Shown here: piece after piece, positions 32,398 to 39,959 of the stretch
Numbering within the stretch: position 1 is the first letter of the stretch
Layout: every line of letters begins with the position of its first letter
NCBI GenBank assembly: GCA_965275915.1
Contig: CBDHYI010000007.1
Location: 1,612,001 to 1,676,000, forward strand
Reading direction: 5' to 3'
From: JBDWFY01 sp965275915
GTDB taxonomy: Bacteria; Pseudomonadota; Alphaproteobacteria; Rhizobiales; Stappiaceae
Length of the DNA: 64,000 bases
Position numbers and translations under genes: made by a program
The notes under the pieces: model-generated
Told to the model about the DNA's origin: nothing
Databases searched by the model: none
What the model saw: the letters and a program-made list of their open reading frames with translations, nothing else

Positions 32398-33732
32398 ATG
32401 ACCGATACTATTTTTGCACTTTCCAGCGGAAATCCGCCCGCCGGTATTGCGGTTGTCCGAATATCCGGACCAGGAACGCGGCTGGTCCTGGACACCATAT
32501 GTACGAAAGCGCCAATGGGAAAAGAGCCGGTTCTGACCAGAATTCTGCATCCGGGAACACAGGATGTTTTGGATGAGGCTCTGGTTCTGTGGTTCGCTGC
32601 ACCTGCCAGTTACACCGGAGAGGATGTTGCCGAACTGCATCTTCATGGCGGGCGTGCCGTTGTAAAAGCCATCATTGAGACGCTCTCGGATTTTGACGGC
32701 CTGCGGCTGGCCGAACCGGGAGAATTTACACGACGCGCGTTTGACGCGGGCAAAATGGATTTGTCGACCGTCGAAGGTATTTCCGATCTGATTTCTGCCG
32801 ATACCGAATTTCAACGAAAACAGGCCATCAAACAGGTATCGGGTGACCTTTATGGCTGGTGCGAGAAATGGCGGCGTGAGCTTATTCGTTGCCGGGCAAT
32901 GATCGAGGCTGAGTTCGATTTTGCCGATGAGGAGGATATTCCCGGATCGGTTTCTGACGTCATCTGGTCCGACATTGAAGATGTGCGCCGAGAGCTCGTT
33001 GATCAGGTATCCTTGGGAGCACGCAGTGAACGTCTGAAAGACGGGCTCCGGGTGGTGATTCTCGGAAAGCCGAATGCGGGGAAGTCATCTTTGCTGAATC
33101 GCCTGGCGCAACGCGACGTGGCCATCGTCACGGAGGAGGCGGGAACCACACGGGATGTTTTAAGCGTCGATATGGATCTGGCCGGTTTTCCCGTCACGAT
33201 TTTGGATACGGCGGGCATTCGCGAAACATCCGGACTTGTTGAAAGAGAAGGTATCCGACGGGCTCTGGACCAGGCCGTAACGGCCGATCTGGTTCTGGAA
33301 TTGATTGACCTTAGGACGCCGGAAGAGCCGATGGAGGTTTTTTCAGGCTTTGACGCTCCGGTCTGGAAGGTGTTCAACAAAGCGGATTTGACGAGTGACT
33401 CCGACACCGCCAATCCCGCCGGTGAAAGGACTTTGGTCATATCGGCAAAGACCGGGGCGGGGATCAATGAGCTGATTGCCGCCATAACGGATTTTTGCCG
33501 ACATTATTGGCGGGGATCCGAAAGTGCTTTGATCAGCCGCTCTCGACACAAGCAACTGCTTGAGCGGGCGGCGGCCGCCCTGGGACGGGCGCTGGAAGGC
33601 GAAAATCATCCTTTGGAAATTCGCGCCGAGGAAATTCGTTTCGCTTGCGATGAGATCGGAAGGATCTCCGGACGCGTCGATGTGGAGGATCTCCTGGATG
33701 TTATTTTCAGTGAATTCTGCGTCGGAAAATAG
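32398..33732 (+). CDS. mnmE: tRNA modification GTPase MnmE
   Basis: MnmE works with MnmG to place cmnm5 groups on wobble uridines. It has the N-terminal folate-binding domain (FALSSGNPPAGIAVVRISGP, GEDVAELHLHGG, PGEFTRRAFDAGKMDL), the G domain (GKPNAGKSSLLNRL near residue 223, DTAGIRET, NKADL) and the C-terminal CVGK, the family's functional Cys motif. 444 residues. Part of the mnmE-mnmG-rsmG-parA-parB group. Confidence 0.96.
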   Translation: MTDTIFALSSGNPPAGIAVVRISGPGTRLVLDTICTKAPMGKEPVLTRILHPGTQDVLDEALVLWFAAPASYTGEDVAELHLHGGRAVVKAIIETLSDFDGLRLAEPGEFTRRAFDAGKMDLSTVEGISDLISADTEFQRKQAIKQVSGDLYGWCEKWRRELIRCRAMIEAEFDFADEEDIPGSVSDVIWSDIEDVRRELVDQVSLGARSERLKDGLRVVILGKPNAGKSSLLNRLAQRDVAIVTEEAGTTRDVLSVDMDLAGFPVTILDTAGIRETSGLVEREGIRRALDQAVTADLVLELIDLRTPEEPMEVFSGFDAPVWKVFNKADLTSDSDTANPAGERTLVISAKTGAGINELIAAITDFCRHYWRGSESALISRSRHKQLLERAAAALGRALEGENHPLEIRAEEIRFACDEIGRISGRVDVEDLLDVIFSEFCVGK

Positions 33733-33736
33733 CGGG

Positions 33737-33752
33737 TGTTTCACGTGAAACA
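33737..33752. promoter_or_regulatory. parS: parS site (perfect)
   Basis: TGTTTCACGTGAAACA is an exact match to the 16-bp ParB site. It starts five bases after the mnmE stop codon, in the 230-bp mnmE-mnmG gap. Confidence 0.92.
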
Positions 33753-33962
33753 CTTCACGTTCCCTGTTCGCATCCCGTACCGAAACAATATAGGCACGAA
33801 GTTTCTCGTCTCAATATCTTCGGCCCGTTGTCAGCAGCTTTCCGTCGCTCGACCGGCCTCCAAGCGTCATCCTTGACAAGTGGAGCAACGTTCTCTTTGA
33901 CCCGGTTTGGCGGATAAGATATGACATCGGCCTGAATTGAGCACTTCCAAAGACAGACTGTT

Positions 33963-35843
33963 ATGACGACACCTTACGATGTGATTGTAATCGGCGGCGG
34001 ACATGCCGGCTGCGAAGCGGCTGCGGTGTCCGCGCGCCTTGGCGCCCGGACCGCGCTGGTAACACGATCGCGTCGGGATCTGGGCGTTATGTCTTGCAAT
34101 CCCGCGATCGGTGGTCTTGGAAAAGGCCATCTTGTTCGTGAAATCGATGCACTCGATGGTTTGATGGGACGGGTGGCCGATGAAGCGGGCATTCAGTTTC
34201 GGATGCTCAACCGCAGGAAAGGTCCGGCGGTCCGCGGCCCCAGAGCACAGGCCGATCGCAAGATCTATAGCCATACGATGCAGGAGATACTGAGCGGATA
34301 TGCGAACCTCACACTTGTTGAGGCTGAAGCGCATGATCTGGTTCTTGATCGCACCAATCGCATCGCCGGCATTGTCACTGCGGACGGTCAAACAATATCC
34401 GCCGGCGCCGTCGTCCTGACAACCGGGACTTTTCTCCGCGGTTTGATCCATATCGGCGACAAGAAGATCCCGGCCGGACGAATGGGAGAAAAGCCGTCTG
34501 AGGGATTGTCCTCTACGTTGGAGCGGTTCGGTTTTGCCTTGGGTCGGCTGAAGACCGGCACACCGGCCCGATTGAACGGCCGAACGATTGAGTGGAGCCG
34601 CCTTTCCGAACAGCTGGCGGATGAAAGGCCGATCCCGTTTTCCTATCTCAATTCGGAGATAACAACGCCTCAGATCTCCTGCCATATCACCCGGACGACC
34701 GGGGAAACGCATCGGATTATTCGCGATAACATCACCCGGTCGGCGATGTATTCAGGCCAAATCAAAGGGCAGGGTCCCAGATATTGTCCGTCCGTAGAGG
34801 ATAAGATTGTGCGCTTTGGCGATCGGGACGGCCATCAGATTTTCCTCGAGCCGGAAGGTCTTGATGACGACACGGTCTATCCCAACGGCATTTCAACCTC
34901 TTTGCCGGAAGACGTGCAGCGCGCCTTTTTAAAGACGATTCCCGGATTGGAGCGGGCTGAAATCAAGCAGGTGGGCTATGCGATTGAATATGATCACATT
35001 GATCCGCGGGAGCTGACTCCGACACTGGAGTCGAAGAAAATTGTTGGTTTGTTTCTTGCCGGGCAGATAAACGGGACGACAGGGTATGAGGAAGCCGGAG
35101 CCCAAGGGCTGGTCGCGGGACTGAATGCCGCCCGCCTGGCCGGAGGACAAGATCCGATTTTGTTCAGCCGGTCGGAAAGCTATATTGGCGTTCTTGTCGA
35201 TGATTTGACCAGCCGAGGCGTGTCCGAGCCTTATCGTATGTTTACGTCGCGGGCGGAATATCGGCTCTCTCTCAGAGCGGACAATGCCGATCAGCGCCTC
35301 ACGCCTTTTGGTCTCGCCCATGGCTGTGTGGGCTCCATGAGGGCAGCCGTGTTTAACAGCAAAAAGGCGGCACTCGATACACTGCGTGATCGGTTGAAAT
35401 CCGTCTCTGTGACCCCCAGTGAGGCACGAAAGCGGGGGTTTCATCTCAATCTTGACGGCGTTCGCCGAACCGCTTTCGATTTGCTGTCCTATCCCGATAT
35501 GAAATTTGATCGGGTCAGGGACATTTTTCCGGAAATCGGGGATGCACCGGATGACCATATTGAGCAGGTGCAGACGGACGCCGTCTATGCCGTTTATCTC
35601 AAGCGGCAGGAATCCGATATTGCTGCCCTCAAGCGGGACGAATCGCGTATCATACCGGAGACGATGGACTACTCGACAATCTCGGGACTTTCGAATGAAG
35701 CCAGACAGAAGCTCGAGACGCATCGTCCGCGTTCCGTGGCACATGCTGCACGGATCGATGGAATGACACCGGCGGCTCTGACTCTGATACTGGCGCAAAT
35801 TCGAAAGAGCGAGTTGGCGTCCAGAAAGAAAGATGTCGCCTGA
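33963..35843 (+). CDS. mnmG: tRNA uridine-5-carboxymethylaminomethyl synthesis enzyme MnmG
   Basis: MnmG is the FAD-dependent partner of MnmE. The dinucleotide motif VIVIGGGHAGCEAAAVSARLG is at the N-terminus, followed by SCNPAIGGLGKGHLVREIDA, the family-specific RGLIHIGDKKIPAGRMGEKPS, LKTGTPARLNGRTI and GQINGTTGYEEAGAQGL. The catalytic Cys in CPSVEDKIVRF is present. 626 residues, full length. The next gene rsmG follows within 20 bp. Confidence 0.97.
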   Translation: MTTPYDVIVIGGGHAGCEAAAVSARLGARTALVTRSRRDLGVMSCNPAIGGLGKGHLVREIDALDGLMGRVADEAGIQFRMLNRRKGPAVRGPRAQADRKIYSHTMQEILSGYANLTLVEAEAHDLVLDRTNRIAGIVTADGQTISAGAVVLTTGTFLRGLIHIGDKKIPAGRMGEKPSEGLSSTLERFGFALGRLKTGTPARLNGRTIEWSRLSEQLADERPIPFSYLNSEITTPQISCHITRTTGETHRIIRDNITRSAMYSGQIKGQGPRYCPSVEDKIVRFGDRDGHQIFLEPEGLDDDTVYPNGISTSLPEDVQRAFLKTIPGLERAEIKQVGYAIEYDHIDPRELTPTLESKKIVGLFLAGQINGTTGYEEAGAQGLVAGLNAARLAGGQDPILFSRSESYIGVLVDDLTSRGVSEPYRMFTSRAEYRLSLRADNADQRLTPFGLAHGCVGSMRAAVFNSKKAALDTLRDRLKSVSVTPSEARKRGFHLNLDGVRRTAFDLLSYPDMKFDRVRDIFPEIGDAPDDHIEQVQTDAVYAVYLKRQESDIAALKRDESRIIPETMDYSTISGLSNEARQKLETHRPRSVAHAARIDGMTPAALTLILAQIRKSELASRKKDVA

Positions 35844-35861
35844 TCGGATTTGGAACAGGCG

Positions 35862-36509
35862 ATGGATTCCATTGATGAGGTGAAACGCCTCATAGATGTT
35901 TCACGTGAAACCGCCGAGCGGTTCGAAACCTATATTCGGCTTCTGCGCCGCTGGCAGCCCGTTCAAAATCTCATAGCACAGGCGACTCTGGACATTATTT
36001 GGCGTCGGCATGTGGCGGACAGTGTTCAGACTCATCTGGCTCTTCCCGATACACATCGCTGGATTGATTTTGGCAGCGGTGCGGGATTTCCCGGCCTGGT
36101 CACAGCCATATTGCTCGCCGATCAGCCCGGGTCCGTTGTCCATCTGATCGAGAGCAATCAACGGAAGGCGGCTTTCTTGCGCACCGTCATTCGGGAAACC
36201 GGCATTCCCGCACAAGTCCATCCCGGTCGAATTGAAGATGTGACATCGAACTGGCACGCTCCGATTGACGGCATTTCGGCTCGCGCCCTGGCATCTCTTG
36301 ATGTATTGTGCGGTCACGCGCACGAGTTTGTCCTGATGGGGGCCAAGGCTGTTTTCCACAAAGGCCGCGATTATCACCGTGAATTGGAAGAAGCCGCTCA
36401 CAATTGGACATTGGATCTGATAAAAAAGGACAGTCAGGTTGACGCGGAAGGCTGTTTACTGATTATTAACCGTATCGTTGCCCGAACGTTTGATGAGAGT
36501 ACCGCATAA
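35862..36509 (+). CDS. rsmG: 16S rRNA (guanine527-N7)-methyltransferase RsmG
   Basis: RsmG methylates G527 of 16S rRNA. The SAM-binding WIDFGSGAGFPGLVTAILLA, followed by HLIESNQRKAAFLRTVIRETG and ISARALASLD, are diagnostic. The N-terminal VSRET is encoded by a near-perfect parS site (35897-35912). The ATG at 35862 with GGA upstream is chosen over an in-frame TTG at 35850. The stop overlaps the parA start by one base. Confidence 0.94.
   Translation: MDSIDEVKRLIDVSRETAERFETYIRLLRRWQPVQNLIAQATLDIIWRRHVADSVQTHLALPDTHRWIDFGSGAGFPGLVTAILLADQPGSVVHLIESNQRKAAFLRTVIRETGIPAQVHPGRIEDVTSNWHAPIDGISARALASLDVLCGHAHEFVLMGAKAVFHKGRDYHRELEEAAHNWTLDLIKKDSQVDAEGCLLIINRIVARTFDESTA
35897..35912. promoter_or_regulatory. 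parS: parS site inside the rsmG coding sequence (one mismatch)
   Basis: TGTTTCACGTGAAACC matches 15 of 16 bases of parS. It encodes part of VSRET in RsmG, so protein and DNA-site constraints overlap. Such an intragenic site in rsmG (gidB) is known in other bacteria. Confidence 0.85.
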
Positions 36510-37336
36510 TGAATCAAGTTATTGATACACCACGTATTTTTGCGCTCGCAAACCAGAAGGGCGGTGTGGGTAAGACGACGACGGCGATTAATCTGGGTAC
36601 GGCGCTGGCGGCGATTGGCGAAAAAGTTCTGGTTGTCGATCTCGATCCGCAGGGAAATGCGTCCACGGGCCTGGGTATCGAAAAGCAAAACCGAACTGTG
36701 TCGACATACGAGGTGTTGTACGGCGACGACTCGATGGCGCATTCAATCGTCGAAACCTCTGTTCCACGACTGTCTGTTTCGCCGTCGACCCTGGACTTGC
36801 TCGGCCTTGAACTTGAGATTGCGGAATCGCCGGATCGGGCCTTTCGCCTGAAAAACGCGCTGGAGGATCTTGTCCGGGACAGTGAGCAGGGCAAGGCACC
36901 GGAGTTTTCCTATATTCTCATTGACTGCCCGCCGTCGCTCAATCTGTTGACGATTAACGCGCTGACAGCGAGCCACGCGATCCTTGTCCCGCTTCAGTGT
37001 GAGTTCTTTGCGCTTGAAGGGTTAAGTCAGTTGCTGAGCACCGTCGATCAGGTGAAACATACGCTCAATCCGTATCTGTCCATTCACGGCATTGTCCTGA
37101 CGATGTTTGACAGCCGCAACAATCTTTCCGGTCAGGTCGTCGCCGATGTCAGAGAGACCATGGGCGATGCCGTGTATGAAACGATTATTCCGCGCAATGT
37201 TCGCATCTCGGAAGCGCCGTCCTATGGCAAACCGGCGCTGCTTTATGATTTGAAATGTTCCGGAAGCCAAGCCTATCTGCGCCTTGCCTCGGAGATCATT
37301 CAACGGGAAAAGCACTTGCGCATGGAAGCCGCCTGA
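36509..37336 (+). CDS. parA: Chromosome partitioning ATPase ParA
   Basis: ParA is a Walker-type DNA-binding ATPase that moves the ParB-parS complex. The deviant Walker A (ALANQKGGVGKTTTAINLG) with its signature Lys, the A' region VLVVDLDPQGNASTGLG and Walker B YILIDCPPSLNLLT are present. 275 residues, the chromosomal Soj type without an N-terminal HTH. It overlaps rsmG by one base; parB follows after 56 bp. Confidence 0.96.
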   Translation: MNQVIDTPRIFALANQKGGVGKTTTAINLGTALAAIGEKVLVVDLDPQGNASTGLGIEKQNRTVSTYEVLYGDDSMAHSIVETSVPRLSVSPSTLDLLGLELEIAESPDRAFRLKNALEDLVRDSEQGKAPEFSYILIDCPPSLNLLTINALTASHAILVPLQCEFFALEGLSQLLSTVDQVKHTLNPYLSIHGIVLTMFDSRNNLSGQVVADVRETMGDAVYETIIPRNVRISEAPSYGKPALLYDLKCSGSQAYLRLASEIIQREKHLRMEAA

Positions 37337-37392
37337 CGCCGCAATTTGTTTTGAAAGCGAAACGTAAGGTGTACGCAAAAGGAATTTGGTGA

Positions 37393-38346
37393 ATGTCGAA
37401 GGCTGAAGAGCGTCCCAAGAACAAACGTCTAGGACGGGGCCTGGCCGCGTTGATTGGAGACGTTTCTGTCGCCGAATCGCTTGGTGCAAGATCCTCTCAG
37501 CCTCAGCCTCAGCCGCAAACGTCAGGTGAGGATGAGGCGAAAGCTGCCGCCGGTGACAGCGTCAGGTCTGTCCCTATAGAATTTGTTTCGGCAAACCCCC
37601 GCAATCCCCGCAAAACGTTTTCCGAGGACGAACTGGCCGACTTGGCGTCATCGGTCCGGGAAAAGGGTATCGTTCAGCCGATCCTCGTACGACCCGTGCG
37701 TGGCTCGACCGAAAAATTCGAGATTATCGCCGGGGAACGCCGGTGGCGGGCGGCGCAACGTGCGGGGCTGCACGATGTGCCGGCGGTCGTCAGGGACGTG
37801 ACGGATCAGGAAGCGCTTGAGCTCGCCATTATTGAAAATGTTCAGCGCGCCGATCTCAACGCCATTGAAGAGGCGATGGGGTACGATCAGCTGATCTCCG
37901 AGTTTTCCTATTCGCAGAATGAACTAGCAAGGATTATCGGCAAAAGCAGAAGCCATGTCGCAAACACACTGCGGCTTCTGAAACTTCCGAATTCTGTCAA
38001 AGACTATCTGGCGGAAGGCCTGCTGACAGCCGGTCATGCCCGGGCACTGATTACAGTGGATGATCCGGCGGCGCTGGCCGAGATCATCGTTGAAAAAGGG
38101 CTGACCGTACGGGACGCTGAAAAGCTTGCGCAGAATCCCGATGCGGTGAAGAAACCTGGTGAAATCGTTTCGGGCAGACCGGAAAAAGACGCTGATACGA
38201 GGGCACTCGAAAAGCGGCTGACCGATGGTCTGGGCCTGAAAATTGCTATCCAGCATAAAAATGACGGCAAGGGCGAAATGCGGATCAGATACGCATCGCT
38301 CGAACAGCTCGATAATATCTGCAAGATTCTCGGTTATCCGAACTAG
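37393..38346 (+). CDS. parB: Chromosome partitioning protein ParB
   Basis: ParB is a CTP-dependent clamp that loads at parS and spreads. The N-terminal KRLGRGLAALIGD (ParA-activating), FSEDELADLASSVREKGIVQPILVRP, the nucleotide motif IIAGERRWRAAQRAG and the helix-turn-helix SQNELARIIGKSRSHVANTL are in order. 317 residues with a Gln/Pro-rich linker near residue 40 and a C-terminal dimer domain. Its sites are the three parS sequences 1.5-5 kb upstream. Confidence 0.96.
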   Translation: MSKAEERPKNKRLGRGLAALIGDVSVAESLGARSSQPQPQPQTSGEDEAKAAAGDSVRSVPIEFVSANPRNPRKTFSEDELADLASSVREKGIVQPILVRPVRGSTEKFEIIAGERRWRAAQRAGLHDVPAVVRDVTDQEALELAIIENVQRADLNAIEEAMGYDQLISEFSYSQNELARIIGKSRSHVANTLRLLKLPNSVKDYLAEGLLTAGHARALITVDDPAALAEIIVEKGLTVRDAEKLAQNPDAVKKPGEIVSGRPEKDADTRALEKRLTDGLGLKIAIQHKNDGKGEMRIRYASLEQLDNICKILGYPN

Positions 38347-38367
38347 GTTCGGAACGGTTCGCGGGAG

Positions 38368-39414
38368 TTACCGGCGAAGGCGCTTATTGTTTTGCGCGGC
38401 CACCCGCGCCAGTGTCAGCAATGTATCGGACACAAGTGCATGTGCGATGTGATCCGGCATCAGACGGGTCTTCAAGATGCAATTGCTTAATAAAGATGTC
38501 GCCTTGGCCAACTGCGCTGAGGACCAAAGCGCGATCTGCCGGCTGACCGCGGGTCGTCGTTTGAAATAAATCGGCGGGACCGCGCCGGCGACGATCTGAT
38601 CGGCTTTCTTGCCCGCATCATGATCAGCGCGGGCCCGTTCGAGCCACTGAAAATGTCTCAGGATCATTCCGGCCAACACGGCACTGTTCATGCCCGATGC
38701 ATGAAACCGGTCGATGGCGTGATCAAGTTTTGCAAGATCGCCGAGTGCCGACGCATCAATTAATGCATCAAATGCGAGGGCTGACGCATCGCCAACGATT
38801 TTTTCAACATCGTCGCTTTCGATACGCTCCTGTCCCTGTGCATAAAGACAGAGTTTTTTGAGTTCGCCGCGAGAGGCCATACGGTCCGCTCCAAGCAGGC
38901 TGTGCAATGCTGTTCTTGCTTCTTTGGAAATCGACAGATTTGAAGCACGGACCTCCTCATCGATCAGTCGATCGATATCTCTGTCAGCGTCCGCATAACA
39001 CGGTATCGCCACGGCAGTGGGATGGCTTTCGACCAGCTTGCGAAGCGCGCTTCCTTTCTTCAGGTCACCCGCCTCAATGACGACCAACGCGCTACCATCC
39101 GTGACATCAAGCACGGATTTGACCGCAGCAGCAATGGCATTGGTGCCCTCCTTGACCCAAATCGTTCTTCGGCCGCCAAACAATGGAATTGTCAGGACTT
39201 CGTCGATCAGCCGGTCTGCATCCCCTGCAAGATCCCCGGCGCTCAGCTTAACCTGAGAGAACGGATCGTCATTTTCAGCAGAAGTCCGGTCGTCCAGCGC
39301 ACGGGCGCGTTCGGAGACGAGGCCGCCATCCGGTCCGTAAATCAACACCAACGGGGCACTCAAATCCGGTCGCGTCAAGAAGCGATCAATTTCAGCTGGT
39401 TTAAGAGCAACCAT
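38368..39414 (-). CDS. holA: DNA polymerase III delta subunit
   Basis: HolA opens the beta clamp within the clamp loader. Despite low conservation the family pattern is visible: LVLIYGPDGGLVSERAR at the N-terminus, SAGDLAGDADRLIDEVLTIPLFGGRR, LVVIEAGDLKKGSALRKLVE and MASRGELKKLCLYAQGQERI in domain 2, and the C-terminal collar helices. 348 residues. It follows lptE and leuS on the minus strand, the common alphaproteobacterial leuS-lptE-holA order, and converges on parB with a 21-bp gap. Confidence 0.9.
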   Translation of the reverse strand: MVALKPAEIDRFLTRPDLSAPLVLIYGPDGGLVSERARALDDRTSAENDDPFSQVKLSAGDLAGDADRLIDEVLTIPLFGGRRTIWVKEGTNAIAAAVKSVLDVTDGSALVVIEAGDLKKGSALRKLVESHPTAVAIPCYADADRDIDRLIDEEVRASNLSISKEARTALHSLLGADRMASRGELKKLCLYAQGQERIESDDVEKIVGDASALAFDALIDASALGDLAKLDHAIDRFHASGMNSAVLAGMILRHFQWLERARADHDAGKKADQIVAGAVPPIYFKRRPAVSRQIALWSSAQLAKATSLLSNCILKTRLMPDHIAHALVSDTLLTLARVAAQNNKRLRR

Positions 39415-39422
39415 CGCACTGT

Positions 39423-39959
39423 TTAGCCGGAGCTGATTTTTTCGCGACCGGCAAAAAAGGCTCCAAGCCGGAGTTGGAGGTCCCGGGCTACGGACTTTTT
39501 GGCGCGTGTGACAGCGTCTCTTCTTGCTCTCAGGTTTGCAAAACGTTGAGAAGAAAAGTCGTAAGACGCACTTGAAAATGATGTTCCCGTAAGCACGGTT
39601 CGACCGGTTTCGATTTCCGACAGCGCAAAATTCGCCGTGATTGTAACGAGATAAGAAGCCGGTACGTCTTCCAGTTGTTCGATGGATACCGCAGATGACG
39701 ATTCCGTAAGCGTAACCCGCAGCCGATATTGATCCGGAAGGCCCTCACCGCCGCGTTTGAGCAGGAAAATCAGCTCATTACGCAGTTCCTGATCGGCATC
39801 CACCTCAATTGCTGCCAATTCGTCCTGGATCGGTTCCTGGCCGGGAAGCGAACCGTAAAGCGGCCGGATGTTGCAGCCGCCCAGCAAAAGCAGGCCCGCC
39901 ATGGCGACAACACCGGCACATAAAACGGATGGTTTCGACTTCCGATCAGGCAACGACAT
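39423..39959 (-). CDS. lptE: LPS-assembly lipoprotein LptE
   Basis: The N-terminus is a lipoprotein signal (VVAMAGLLLLGGCNIRPLYG) with the lipobox LLGGC. The mature part has the LptE-like fold (LRNELIFLLKRGGEGLPDQY, followed by SYLVTITANFALSEIETGR and RAKKSVARDLQLRLGAFF). LptE plugs LptD in the outer membrane. 178 residues. Its start overlaps the end of leuS by 14 bp, and position between leuS and holA supports the call. Confidence 0.87.
   Translation of the reverse strand: MSLPDRKSKPSVLCAGVVAMAGLLLLGGCNIRPLYGSLPGQEPIQDELAAIEVDADQELRNELIFLLKRGGEGLPDQYRLRVTLTESSSAVSIEQLEDVPASYLVTITANFALSEIETGRTVLTGTSFSSASYDFSSQRFANLRARRDAVTRAKKSVARDLQLRLGAFFAGREKISSG

Noticed and set aside
32092..32814. Long minus-strand frame through MITE D and the mnmE start
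   Set aside because: It runs through a perfect palindrome and the antisense strand of mnmE; an artefact of open frames in repeats.
35920..35935. GGTTCGAAACC resembling a tRNA T-loop
   Set aside because: It lies within the rsmG coding sequence and no acceptor or anticodon stem can be drawn around it.
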